Assembly (NCBI GenBank): GCA_051531935.1
Contig: JAOPTR010000002.1
Location: 186,001-250,000, forward strand
DNA length: 64,000 bases
Source of the DNA: OCS116 sp051531935
GTDB lineage: Bacteria; Pseudomonadota; Alphaproteobacteria; Rhizobiales; OSC116
Direction: 5' to 3'
The position numbers were made by a program, and so were the translations under genes. The notes below the pieces were generated by a model. That model did not search any database, was not told where the DNA came from, and worked only from the letters and a program-made list of their open reading frames with translations. Below are positions 15,091 through 25,602 of the stretch, piece by piece. Position 1 is the first letter of the stretch. Every line of letters begins with the position of its first letter.

Positions 15091-18000
15091 ATGACAACGA
15101 GCAATAATATTCCAAACGATGTAAAAGTTCAAATAGCCGCAATTATTCAATCTGGCGTTGATCTTTGGCGGGGGTATGATTTGTTAATCAACTACGTGGC
15201 AACTTCTGACCCAAGATATTTTTGGCTAAAGCAAGCTTCACTTATAAATAGAATGGCAAATGGCGTCGATATTCCTATAGATAGTAATTCATCTAGTGTT
15301 TTCATTATTACCGCATCACAATATAGTCTAGCATTAGACGGTAAAGATATATCTGTTGTAGGCACATCAAATGCCATTGCTGTAAATGTATTAAATGACT
15401 TTGCTAGCGAAGCAGGTGATATTTCGATTGATCAAATTATCAAAAATGATGCAATATTGGCTGTTACTACCGGTGGGCAAACTATTGGTGGGTGGGGTGG
15501 CGCATTTTACTATTGGGATATGGATCTTTCAGTCGTGAATGGGGAAGTGCAGACTGTTGGGCAAGCCATATTAAGTGATCCCATGGAGTATGAAAAATTT
15601 TTGGCTGCTAATACTGCCTCTGTATTGGCAGTTATGTCACAACAATGGAAAGATGCTTTTTCAATTGAGAGTTTTAGCGAATATATAGGATCCTCACAGG
15701 AGAGCTTGAATGTTCTAATAGCTGGCCTTGGCGCCCAAGTGCCATTTGAGATTCGTGGTGAAATAATTGGTAGGGTTATATCGGCGGCGACGCTTGGGTC
15801 TTCAGGAGATATAACTGGTGGTAATGTTGTTGATGGGTGGTCATATGTAGAAGACACAGGTGAATTCTATGTTGTAATTCCCAATTTAGACGGTTCGTCA
15901 AACACATTGGTAGCAACAGGTGCAGAACATGTTGAGTTAAAAGCACGCTGGGACGCAAGACAAGTAATTAAAGCGAATGGAATGGGAGATACTAGCGTTG
16001 TTAGCCAAGTCCTCGGAAGGGACATATTTAATGCAGAATGTTTTGCCGCCGATACACAAATCCTTTTGGCAGATGGATCGTATAAAACTATTCAGGATAT
16101 ACATATTGGTGACTTAGTGATGGCTTTTGATCCCAAACAACCCAGTATTCAAGTTAGTAAAAAGGTCACACAATTATTTAGGGGTGAAACAAAAAAGTGG
16201 TTAAAAATATCAAGTCATGAATTTTCACAAGACATGAATGTAACGCCAAATCACCCCATGTTAACAAAAAACGGTACCTTTTCATCACTAGTAGATCTCA
16301 TAAATAAGCAGACTAATGAAGTTGAACTGATTGATAAGAATGGCAAAGTAGTTTTAGGAAGAGTCGAAGAAATTGCCTATTCCACCAAAACAGCTGACCT
16401 ATTTGAACGTAGCCAACTATACATCACTAGCGGTAGTTCTGCAATTAAACCTCAAGTTGCAGAAAATTGGCAAACATATAACTTTGAGGTGGAAGATTTA
16501 CATACTTACATTGCTAACGATGTGTGTGTGCATAATAATTGCGAGATTCATACAGTCCATCAAACTACACTAGATGCATATGTTGCGGCGGGTTTAATTG
16601 GTGAAGGGACTGGCTATTTTGCTGTTAAAGGTCCAGATGGTACTTATTTAATACTCAGCAAAACAGGTCAAACAGTTAAATTGGGTGATTTTGAAGGCCA
16701 AGCGCTAACCGATGTATTTGAGGTTATTCAGGACGTAGTGGAACATGTTAGCAATGCAGTTGATGATACGCTTTTGGATTTGCCAACTTATTTAACCAAC
16801 CTCGCGCCAGGGTTTATTTTAGATTTAGTTAATGGTGGTGATTTAGACGAAACTGCCGAAATATATGCTAAACAACTTGCCATCCAAATGGGTGCTGACG
16901 CGTTGTTTAAAATGTTTAATTTGGAGTCCATTGGCAAAGCGGATTGGAACAACCCTCTGTTTTTTGAAACAGAGGTTGGCGCTGCTTTAAAAGGTGCTTT
17001 GGTTCGCATGGCGGTTATGGCTGCTTTGCATGGCGAAAATGTTGGTGCGGCGGATTATATTGAGCTTGCACGTAATGAATCTATAAAGTTTGCTGTTACT
17101 CAAGTGTTGCAAACCCAACAATGGGCTATTGGGACATTACCTGCACAAGATTTGTTTGATATTGAAGGTTTTGCAGGGTCAACACCTTTGAGTGATGTGG
17201 GATTAGCTGCAGCTGCGGGTGCCGTTTCGTTGTTTATTGGCTTATTAGATCATGGACTTGAGAATTTAGAAGTTACCATTGCTGAAGCGGCTATTGCTGC
17301 TGCGTCATCATATATTGGTAGTGCTGCTGGTGCAGCAATTAATACGGCGTTAGGCACAGTTGGCGGTCCAATTGGGCTTATTGTTGGTAGTGTTATTGGT
17401 GGGTTGGTTGGCAATTTCTTGACTGACATATTTATTCCTCCGCCGAAATTTATAATTCAGACTAATGATGATGGCACATTAACAGTTATTGTAAACCCGG
17501 AAGCAGGCGGTAATGCATATACAGCTCGAGATGGATTTGATGACACTTTAATTGGCCATAAAGGTAATGACACATTACATGGTGGTAATGGTGACAACAC
17601 CATTTTGGGCCTAGCGGGTGATGACTATATTACTGGTGCTGAAGGGGATGATACGCTTATTGGTGGTATTGGTCACGATACCATGGTTGGTGGTGAAGGT
17701 AATGATAAATTATTTGGTGGTGATGGCAATGATGTTATTTATGGCGACAGTTTAGCAGATGAAGAAACCAGCGCATTTGTACAAAACGCGGCAGTCCAAA
17801 CCCTTGGCGACGTTGGTACTTATGTAAATGAAGAAAGTTCTGGTTCTGGTGACGTTGATGAAGTGACCGAAGAAATTTTCGACGCAAATGCAACGCATAA
17901 TGATATTATTCTAGCAGGGGCGGGGAATGATAAAGTTTATGCAGGCAAGGGCGATGATTATGTGGAAGGTGGGTTTGGTAGCGACATTATTTTTGGCCAA

Positions 18001-21000
18001 GAAGGTGACGATGTTATTGACGGTGGTGCACAGGATGACGCTATTTATGATGATTTGGGCGATAATGTAGTTATTGGCGGTGCGGGTAATGATTTAATTG
18101 AAACGGGTGCTGGTGATGATTTAATTTATGGTGACCAGAGTATAAAATTGCGTGACACTGCGGTAACAACATCAATACGTAGTTGGTTAAACGGCACAGC
18201 TGCGTTTTCTGATCAACTAAAGGTTTTATTGGGTGTACATCTTGTTTATCAGAGTGAGGAGGCGGTAATTGCATCTCGCATTGGGGAAGATACTGATGAT
18301 CCAAGTTTTTGGGATATGGTCGTTGATTTTTTTCAAGGTTTTTTGGGAATTGATTATTATAACGAAAACGGTGTTCCTGTTATCAACCCGGCTGCGGTTT
18401 ATAATTTTTACAATGGCGAAGCCGCAGATGTGTATCGCCCGTTTTTAGGCGCATATACGCTTGAAGAAGTGTTGTTGCAATCATTTGATGTGATTGAAAC
18501 AGAGCTTAGTGATTATTTAGTTGCTGCAATGGTTGGACCCGCCGAACAAAGTGAATTACTCACTGCATATCTAACATGGGTAGAAGCAAATGATGCGAGT
18601 TTGCATACTCAAATAATAAACAATGAATTTGATTATTTATTGGATTTACCAGATGATCCTGAAAATTCGCCTGAGGAAATTCCTATTCTTACCGTAGATC
18701 TTGGTGAGGGAAATGACATTATCTCCTCTGGTGCTGGCATAGATATAATTTATGGCGGCAGAGGAAATGACACCATAAATGGCGATGCAGGAAATGATGC
18801 CATTTATGGAGGTGAGGGCGATGATAAGATTACCGCAGGTGCTGGCAATGATATCGTTTCTGGTGACGAAGGGAATGACGTTATTTACGGGTCTGCGGGT
18901 TCTGACATTTTAAATGGCAATGATGGCAATGATGGTATATTTGGAGGTGCAGACGATGACATTATCAATGGTGATGCAGGTGATGACTTGTTGGAAGGCG
19001 GGCTTGGTAATGATGTAATCTCAGGTGGTGAGGGTAATGATACCATTAGCGGCAATGCTGGGAATGATAGCATTTCAGGAGGAAGTGGAGAGGATTATAT
19101 TGCCGCTGGTGAGGGTGATGACCTTGTGTTTGGCGGAAATGATAATGATGTTATCTCTGGTGGGGTAGGTGATGACCTTTTGCTTGGTGAAATTGGGAAT
19201 GATACATTATTTGGCGGTGACGGTGATGATAGTCTTATTGGTGGTGCCGGTAACGATATTCTTGATGGGGGCACAGGAGTAGATGAAATTTCGGGCGGCT
19301 CAGGCGATGACCGCATAAATGGTGGCTCTGGCGCAGATATCATTGATGGTGAAGACGGTGAAGATATTGTTTTATTTGATACTGCGACTGCCGGTGTGTC
19401 GGTCGATCTAAACCTCTCCGCTGGATCTGCAGGAGATGCTTTGGGTGATACTTACACGAGCATTGAGAATATAGCTGGCTCAGACTTTGATGATGAATTA
19501 CGTGGTGATAATGGCGTCAACAAAATTTGGGGCGCAGCAGGAAATGACCAAATATTTGGTCATGGCGGTAACGATTCTTTATATGGTGGCGACGGTGAAG
19601 ATGTATTATATGGTGGGGCCGGCGTTGATTCATATGTAGGTGGAGCTGGCCATGACCGGGTTTCATTTAAAGAGTCTTTAAATGCTGTAACAGCATCCAT
19701 AGCAACTGAAGTTGCTGATATAAACGGTACAGTTGAAACCTTTACAGAAATTGAAGGTCTAATTGGTTCTGATTTTGACGACACTCTATTAGGAGCAGAT
19801 AACGATAATAGTTTGGAGGGCGGATTTGGTAATGATTACCTATCTGGTGGTAACGGTAATGATGTCTATGCATACGGTCAAAATTATGGCGAGGACGTGG
19901 TTTTTGATAATAGATCACATGTCGGCATAGCTTCAATTGACAAAGTTGTTTTCAATTCTGATATTTCGCCTAGTGACCTAACTTTAACCAAAGTGGGGGA
20001 CGATTTAGAAATTACTTTCTTAAACTTGACAGATAAATTGACCATTCAGAAGCAGTTTGCGTGGGGTGGGCTTGGTTACGGTTCATATGATGAAATTGAG
20101 ACATTTGAATTTAGTGATGGAACCGTTTGGGATGCAAATTATATTCGTGTGACCTTATTGCAGGGCACGGATGGAGATGATATTTCAATTGGTTTTCACA
20201 CTCCAGATATATTCCTTAATAGTTTGGGTGATGACTTATTGTCTGGCCGTGATGGTGATGATGTTTATCATTATAATATAGGTGACGGAACAGATACAAT
20301 TGACGAAAATGTAAAAATTGTAAGTTATAGTAATACTGATAAAATTTTATTTGGGGATTTAATTAGCCCAGGTGACGTAGAATTTAGCCATGACGGCAAC
20401 AATCTAACCATAAGCTTTGTAGGGTCTGCAGATCAACTGATCGTATTGAATCAATATAGCTATGGAGGCCTTGGGTATGGATCATATGATGAAATTGAGT
20501 CGTATGAATTTTATGATGGCACTGTATGGACAGCAGCAAATGTGCGTGAGAAATTATTAGAAGCGACAGACGGCGACGATTATTTGCTTGGGTTCCATAC
20601 GGCTGACACACTCGCAGGTGGTTTAGGTGATGATACACTTGTGGGTCGCGATGGTGATGATACATATGTTTATAATTTAGGCGATGGCGACGACATTGTT
20701 GAAGAAAAAATAAAAATTGTGTCGTATAGCAATGATGATAAAATTGTATTGGGCGCAGGAATTACGCTTGAAAACATAATTACCGCCACGACTGCAAAAG
20801 ATATTATTATTACATTTACAGGGCAACCTGGTAGTTTGACGATTAAAGATCAATTCTCTCATTCCTATAAATTTATCGAAGAATATCATTTTGATAATGG
20901 TGAGGTATTGAGCAGAGATGATCTGCTGAATATAAATAATATTGCGTCGGCTGGAGATGAGGTTCTAATTGGCCGAACGATGAATGACCAATTAGAAGCT

Positions 21001-24000
21001 GGTTTAGGCGATGATATCATTAAGACCAAAAAGGGGATTGATACCGTTATTTACAATTTGGCCGATGGAAATGATTTACTCTTTGTGTCTGATGCAAATG
21101 ATAAGCTAATGCTGAATGGTATTTTACCAGAGGATGTTGTAATTCATCGCGATGCCGATAACCTAGATAATTTGGTTATTGAATTTAGCAATGGGCAGCA
21201 AATTACTGTCCAAGACCATTTTGCAGGTGTCTCTAGTGAATTGGGAAGTATTGAATTTGGCAATGGTGTTGTTTGGGGACACGACGAAATTATTACTGCT
21301 TATTTAGTGAATGCGTCTACTGATGGTGCGGATATAATTGTTGGAACAAATGATAACAACACATTTAACTCGGGTTTAGGTGATGATATTGTTGATACCG
21401 CCGGTGGTTTTAATACGATTACCTATTCACTTGGTGATGGCAATGATAACTATGAATTGCATGATCAGGATGATTTACTAATGCTTCATAATGTTTTGCC
21501 TGGTGATGTGAGTGTTAAATTACCAAATGATAATGGAACCAAGTTAGTTTTGGTCCTGCCTGATGGAAGCGAAATTACTTTTTCGGGTGACTTTGAAAAT
21601 AATTATAAAATTCTAGATAAAATAATATTTGATAATGGTGATGAATGGTCTCATGAAGAAATCATTGGACACTTTGTCAACACCATTTCAACATCCGGCA
21701 GTGATATAATTAGAGGCGGAGTGAATGCTGCGGGAGTGATTTCTGGTGGTGATGGATCAGACGTTTATTTGTTTGCACAAGGAGATGGAGCACAAATTAT
21801 TGAAGAAAATGGTTTCAATGATACCGACCAGCTGATGATTATTGGTTATGATTCAGATGATGTACTAGTTCACCGAGTAACTGTTGGAAGTGTCGAAAAT
21901 ATGGTGATATCGTTTACTGGGACTAGCGATACAATTACGATTGTGAATGCTTTTAATGATGTTCACTATGATCAAATTGAAGAATTTGTATTTGATGATG
22001 GTACCGTTTGGACAATTGATGAGGTTAGAACTCAGGTTATTTCTTCATTTGGTACCGATGGAGATGATATTATCAATGGGTTTAAATTTTCGGATGTTAT
22101 AGAAGGTGGTTTAGGTAATGACGAGTTACATGGTCAAAAAGGCTCTGATGTCTATGTTTTTACTCAAGGTGATGGTCAAGACATAATTGAGGATAATGGC
22201 TTTAACGGTACCGATCAACTCGTTATACATGGTTATGATATCGGACAAGTGCAGGTTCAAAATGTTGTCGCTGATGGTGTAGATAACTTGTTCATATCCT
22301 TTGATGGGACTAGTGATACCATTACGATTGTTAACGGTTTTAACGATGCCCATTATGACCAAATTGAAGAGTTTATATTTGATGATGGTACCGTTTGGAC
22401 AATTGATGAGGTAAGGGCAAAAGTAGTAATTTCTTTGAAAACGGATGGAGATGACGTAATCAATGGGTTCGCTTTTGGTGATGTGATAGAAGGTGGCCTA
22501 GGTAATGATGAATTACACGGCAGAGATGGATCTGATATCTATGTATTTACTCGGGGTGATGGTCAAGACACAATTGAAGATAACGGTTTCAACGATACAG
22601 ACCAGTTAGTAATACATGGTTATCTTCCCAATGAATTGGTTGCACAGAATGTAAATGGAACCGACCTTTTGTTAACTTTTGTTGGAACAGATGATAGTGT
22701 TACGATAATAAACACTCTGAATGATGTTCATTATGATCAAATTGAAGAGTTTATTTTTGACGATGGAACTGCGTTGTCAATACAAGACATGAAAGACCTA
22801 ATTGTAAGACCACCAGATGTTGGTGCTGTTGATTTGGGTCAAATGTTAGAAGACGGAAGCATGGTCATCACCCAATCGGATTTGCTTATAAACAGCACGG
22901 ATGTTGATGGCGATGACTTGACTGTGTCTGCATTGTCAATAGCCAATACAATTGGCAACATAGTTGATAATGGAAACGACAGCTGGACTTTTACTCCTGT
23001 CGAAAACTTTAACGCTGATGAAATTGAATTTTCTTTTACCGTGTTTGACGGGCTAGAAGCCACTGACGCGACAGCTATACTGAACGTAATATCTACTAAT
23101 GATCTGCCAATTGCAGCTAATTTGGATAATATCTCATTGGACGAAGATCATGAAATAGTAATTTTAGCGTCTGATATATTGGCAAACGATATAGATGTTG
23201 ATGGTGATACTCTTAGTATTATATCAGTGCAAGATGCTACATTTGGTAGCGTATTATTAAACAATGACGGCAATGTTCTATTTTCACCCCTTCCGAATTA
23301 CAATGGAAACGCCTCGTTTAGCTATACGATAAGTGATGGAAATGGTGGGGAAAGTACTGCGTCAGTATTGCTGAACGTGCACTCTGTAAACGATGTTGCA
23401 ATTGTTTCTAATGTTGATCTTGGACAAATTGATGAAGATGGAATCTTAATTATCACTAGAACGCAACTATTAGCCAATAGCTCTGATGTTGATGGCGATG
23501 CTTTGATTGTATCTTCTTTGGATTTAGTAGCGGCAGTTGGGAGTTTGGTTGATAATGGAGATGATACGTGGACATTCTCGCCAAATGAAAATTACAATGG
23601 TGATGATGTTGAGTTTTTATTCACTGTTTCGGATGGAACTACGATTGTTGATGCAACAGCTGTGTTAGATGTGGCGTCGATTAATGACGGCCCTACTGCT
23701 GTTGCAGACTCAAATTTTGTGACTGATGAAGATGTGCCGTTAACAATTCTGGCTTCTGAATTGATATCGAATGATACGGATGTTGAAGGAGATACTGTCT
23801 CATTGATTTCTGTTCAGGGAGCTTTAAACGGATCAGTTGCTTTAGATGTTAATGGTGATGTTACGTTTACCCCTGATAATGGTTATGATGGCTTGGCTTC
23901 ATTTTCTTACACTATCAGTGATGGAAATGGCGGCGATGGTACAGCTTCAGTCACTCTAAATGTGAATGCTCAAAGTAATGACCCAACTAGTGGTGATGAC

Positions 24001-25587
24001 AATTTAATTGGTTCTAGTTTAGATGACACGATATCTGCTTTAGCAGGAAATGATACTATCATAGGTTTAGCAGGCGATGATGTGATAAATGCAGGCAGCG
24101 GTAACGATGTAATTGAAGGCGGTCTTGGTGATGATACTTTAAACGGTTCATCAGGTTCTGATGTTTATTATTACTCTAGCGGTGATGGTAACGATTTCCT
24201 TGATGACGATCATTATTCTACGAGCCAAATAGATAGGCTCATATTCCGCGATCTAAATATAGTTGATATTAAATTATCTCATACTGGTAAAGATCTATTC
24301 ATTGAAATTCTCTCAACTGGCGAAGTGATACAAGTTGATGATCAATTCTCTTCAGCGTCTTATCATTATGGTCTTGAGGAAATTGAATTTTCTGATGGAA
24401 CCATATGGGTTCGTGCTGAGATTCATGCTCAATCTATTATCCAAATGCAAACAAGCGGAGATGATATAGTAAATGGTACGAAGGAGTCTGATGTAATTGA
24501 AGGTGGTCTTGGTGATGATACTTTAAACGGTTCATCAGGTTCTGATGTTTATTATTACTCTAACGGTGATGGTAACGATTTCCTTGATGACGATCATTAT
24601 TCTACGAGCCAAATAGATAGGCTTATATTCCGCGATATAAATGCTGTTGATATTAAATTATCTCATACTGGTAAAGATCTATTCATTGAAATTCTCTCAA
24701 CTGGCGAAGTGATACAAGTTGATGATCAATTCTCTTCAGCGTCTTATCATTATGGTCTTGAGGAAATTATTTTTGGAGATGGCATTGTTTGGACAAGAAG
24801 TGATATTGCAGCACAAATCATTACTGGTAGTGGCTCGGCAGAAACTCTGAATGGCACCGCAAATAATGATACTATCTCGGGGTTGGCTGGTGATGATATC
24901 CTGAATGGCAATGATGGAAATGATCTACTAATTGGCGGGGAAGGTGCAGATATTCTTGATGGCGGTACTGGTACCGATACAGCATCATATGAAGACTCCA
25001 ATTCTGGTGTTTATGTTCATATGCTTGATGTTGCTCAGAATACAGGTGATGCGCTTGGTGATACATTTAACTCAATAGAAAATCTAAAGGGTTCTGATTA
25101 TGATGATACTCTTATCGCAACTGATGATGATAATTTTATCTGGGGTGATAATGGTGATGACACAATCCTTGGGCTAGATGGTGATGATACTATTTATGGT
25201 CGCGTTGGAGATGACCAGCTTTATGGTAACGAAGGTAATGATGTGCTCGCTGGTGGCAATGGTGCGGATAGTATCTTTGGTGGTGTGGGAGACGACCGCA
25301 TTGATTTAGGTGATGGTGATGATTTTGCTATGGGGGGAACTGGTAATGATACATTTGTTTTCCGCTCTAGTTTAGGAAATGATTATATTGGTGATTTCCA
25401 AGGCGGTGCAGGGGCTGGTGATGTTATTGAGTTGCAGGGAATGGGTATTTCATCATATGCTCAACTACAAACTTATATGAGCGAATGGAATGGCACTACC
25501 CATATAGACTTTGATGCCAGCAATTCAATCACATTGGAAGGTGTGAGTATGGCAAGCCTTGACGCTGATGATTTCAATTTTGTGTAG
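15091..25587 (+). CDS. Giant RTX protein with internal HINT domain (type I secretion substrate)
   Basis: A 3498-residue protein, the largest gene here. Residues 1-316 match nothing I recognise. Residues 317-482 are a HINT/intein-like domain: it starts CFAADTQILLADGSYKTIQD, has block B VTPNHPML, and ends LHTYIANDVCVHN before N483-C484. About 705-785 is a glycine-rich hydrophobic stretch. From about 811 come RTX nonapeptides (GGxGxDxxx, e.g. GGEGNDKLFGGDGND) in several blocks to about 1594, then a series of HCBP-related repeats (GDGxD...FxDGTVW) to about 2570, cadherin/VCBS-like repeats (about 2575-2960; DVDGD...FTP...FSYTISDGNGG), two almost identical HCBP repeats, and final RTX repeats. The C-terminus DDFNFV is a type I signal. 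Transporter genes follow. It is probably a calcium-folded surface adhesin or toxin. Confidence 0.93.
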   Translation: MTTSNNIPNDVKVQIAAIIQSGVDLWRGYDLLINYVATSDPRYFWLKQASLINRMANGVDIPIDSNSSSVFIITASQYSLALDGKDISVVGTSNAIAVNVLNDFASEAGDISIDQIIKNDAILAVTTGGQTIGGWGGAFYYWDMDLSVVNGEVQTVGQAILSDPMEYEKFLAANTASVLAVMSQQWKDAFSIESFSEYIGSSQESLNVLIAGLGAQVPFEIRGEIIGRVISAATLGSSGDITGGNVVDGWSYVEDTGEFYVVIPNLDGSSNTLVATGAEHVELKARWDARQVIKANGMGDTSVVSQVLGRDIFNAECFAADTQILLADGSYKTIQDIHIGDLVMAFDPKQPSIQVSKKVTQLFRGETKKWLKISSHEFSQDMNVTPNHPMLTKNGTFSSLVDLINKQTNEVELIDKNGKVVLGRVEEIAYSTKTADLFERSQLYITSGSSAIKPQVAENWQTYNFEVEDLHTYIANDVCVHNNCEIHTVHQTTLDAYVAAGLIGEGTGYFAVKGPDGTYLILSKTGQTVKLGDFEGQALTDVFEVIQDVVEHVSNAVDDTLLDLPTYLTNLAPGFILDLVNGGDLDETAEIYAKQLAIQMGADALFKMFNLESIGKADWNNPLFFETEVGAALKGALVRMAVMAALHGENVGAADYIELARNESIKFAVTQVLQTQQWAIGTLPAQDLFDIEGFAGSTPLSDVGLAAAAGAVSLFIGLLDHGLENLEVTIAEAAIAAASSYIGSAAGAAINTALGTVGGPIGLIVGSVIGGLVGNFLTDIFIPPPKFIIQTNDDGTLTVIVNPEAGGNAYTARDGFDDTLIGHKGNDTLHGGNGDNTILGLAGDDYITGAEGDDTLIGGIGHDTMVGGEGNDKLFGGDGNDVIYGDSLADEETSAFVQNAAVQTLGDVGTYVNEESSGSGDVDEVTEEIFDANATHNDIILAGAGNDKVYAGKGDDYVEGGFGSDIIFGQEGDDVIDGGAQDDAIYDDLGDNVVIGGAGNDLIETGAGDDLIYGDQSIKLRDTAVTTSIRSWLNGTAAFSDQLKVLLGVHLVYQSEEAVIASRIGEDTDDPSFWDMVVDFFQGFLGIDYYNENGVPVINPAAVYNFYNGEAADVYRPFLGAYTLEEVLLQSFDVIETELSDYLVAAMVGPAEQSELLTAYLTWVEANDASLHTQIINNEFDYLLDLPDDPENSPEEIPILTVDLGEGNDIISSGAGIDIIYGGRGNDTINGDAGNDAIYGGEGDDKITAGAGNDIVSGDEGNDVIYGSAGSDILNGNDGNDGIFGGADDDIINGDAGDDLLEGGLGNDVISGGEGNDTISGNAGNDSISGGSGEDYIAAGEGDDLVFGGNDNDVISGGVGDDLLLGEIGNDTLFGGDGDDSLIGGAGNDILDGGTGVDEISGGSGDDRINGGSGADIIDGEDGEDIVLFDTATAGVSVDLNLSAGSAGDALGDTYTSIENIAGSDFDDELRGDNGVNKIWGAAGNDQIFGHGGNDSLYGGDGEDVLYGGAGVDSYVGGAGHDRVSFKESLNAVTASIATEVADINGTVETFTEIEGLIGSDFDDTLLGADNDNSLEGGFGNDYLSGGNGNDVYAYGQNYGEDVVFDNRSHVGIASIDKVVFNSDISPSDLTLTKVGDDLEITFLNLTDKLTIQKQFAWGGLGYGSYDEIETFEFSDGTVWDANYIRVTLLQGTDGDDISIGFHTPDIFLNSLGDDLLSGRDGDDVYHYNIGDGTDTIDENVKIVSYSNTDKILFGDLISPGDVEFSHDGNNLTISFVGSADQLIVLNQYSYGGLGYGSYDEIESYEFYDGTVWTAANVREKLLEATDGDDYLLGFHTADTLAGGLGDDTLVGRDGDDTYVYNLGDGDDIVEEKIKIVSYSNDDKIVLGAGITLENIITATTAKDIIITFTGQPGSLTIKDQFSHSYKFIEEYHFDNGEVLSRDDLLNINNIASAGDEVLIGRTMNDQLEAGLGDDIIKTKKGIDTVIYNLADGNDLLFVSDANDKLMLNGILPEDVVIHRDADNLDNLVIEFSNGQQITVQDHFAGVSSELGSIEFGNGVVWGHDEIITAYLVNASTDGADIIVGTNDNNTFNSGLGDDIVDTAGGFNTITYSLGDGNDNYELHDQDDLLMLHNVLPGDVSVKLPNDNGTKLVLVLPDGSEITFSGDFENNYKILDKIIFDNGDEWSHEEIIGHFVNTISTSGSDIIRGGVNAAGVISGGDGSDVYLFAQGDGAQIIEENGFNDTDQLMIIGYDSDDVLVHRVTVGSVENMVISFTGTSDTITIVNAFNDVHYDQIEEFVFDDGTVWTIDEVRTQVISSFGTDGDDIINGFKFSDVIEGGLGNDELHGQKGSDVYVFTQGDGQDIIEDNGFNGTDQLVIHGYDIGQVQVQNVVADGVDNLFISFDGTSDTITIVNGFNDAHYDQIEEFIFDDGTVWTIDEVRAKVVISLKTDGDDVINGFAFGDVIEGGLGNDELHGRDGSDIYVFTRGDGQDTIEDNGFNDTDQLVIHGYLPNELVAQNVNGTDLLLTFVGTDDSVTIINTLNDVHYDQIEEFIFDDGTALSIQDMKDLIVRPPDVGAVDLGQMLEDGSMVITQSDLLINSTDVDGDDLTVSALSIANTIGNIVDNGNDSWTFTPVENFNADEIEFSFTVFDGLEATDATAILNVISTNDLPIAANLDNISLDEDHEIVILASDILANDIDVDGDTLSIISVQDATFGSVLLNNDGNVLFSPLPNYNGNASFSYTISDGNGGESTASVLLNVHSVNDVAIVSNVDLGQIDEDGILIITRTQLLANSSDVDGDALIVSSLDLVAAVGSLVDNGDDTWTFSPNENYNGDDVEFLFTVSDGTTIVDATAVLDVASINDGPTAVADSNFVTDEDVPLTILASELISNDTDVEGDTVSLISVQGALNGSVALDVNGDVTFTPDNGYDGLASFSYTISDGNGGDGTASVTLNVNAQSNDPTSGDDNLIGSSLDDTISALAGNDTIIGLAGDDVINAGSGNDVIEGGLGDDTLNGSSGSDVYYYSSGDGNDFLDDDHYSTSQIDRLIFRDLNIVDIKLSHTGKDLFIEILSTGEVIQVDDQFSSASYHYGLEEIEFSDGTIWVRAEIHAQSIIQMQTSGDDIVNGTKESDVIEGGLGDDTLNGSSGSDVYYYSNGDGNDFLDDDHYSTSQIDRLIFRDINAVDIKLSHTGKDLFIEILSTGEVIQVDDQFSSASYHYGLEEIIFGDGIVWTRSDIAAQIITGSGSAETLNGTANNDTISGLAGDDILNGNDGNDLLIGGEGADILDGGTGTDTASYEDSNSGVYVHMLDVAQNTGDALGDTFNSIENLKGSDYDDTLIATDDDNFIWGDNGDDTILGLDGDDTIYGRVGDDQLYGNEGNDVLAGGNGADSIFGGVGDDRIDLGDGDDFAMGGTGNDTFVFRSSLGNDYIGDFQGGAGAGDVIELQGMGISSYAQLQTYMSEWNGTTHIDFDASNSITLEGVSMASLDADDFNFV
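16039..16536 (+). other. HINT (intein-like) domain coding segment within the RTX gene
   Basis: Codons 317-482. The first residue is Cys (CFAADT), the block B motif is T-P-N-H, and the terminal motif is V-H-N, the three landmarks of self-processing HINT domains. The +1 residue is Asn, not Cys/Ser/Thr, and Cys follows at +2, an ending (VHNNC) common in pre-toxin HINT domains. Cleavage rather than seamless splicing is the expected outcome if it is active. Confidence 0.8.
24106..24384 (+). repeat. Near-identical in-frame repeat, copy 1
   Basis: About 280 bases that recur 384 bases (128 codons) downstream at 24490-24768 with only a few mismatches. Both encode an HCBP-type unit beginning GLGDDTLNGSSGSDVYYYS and including FLDDDHYSTSQIDRLIFRD. 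The other repeats of this gene are far more diverged, so this is a recent duplication. Confidence 0.85.
24490..24768 (+). repeat. Near-identical in-frame repeat, copy 2
   Basis: Second copy of the unit at 24106-24384, in the same frame. Differences fall mainly at the ends, for example YYYSN instead of YYYSS, and INAVD instead of LNIVD. Confidence 0.85.
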
Positions 25588-25602
25588 AGTACAGTTCCTT
25601 AT

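Noticed and set aside
17521..25370. Regularly repeated DNA that resembles a repeat array or CRISPR
   Set aside because: The repeats are in frame in one long gene, encode calcium-binding nonapeptides and vary at codon level. No repeat-spacer pattern or cas genes are present.
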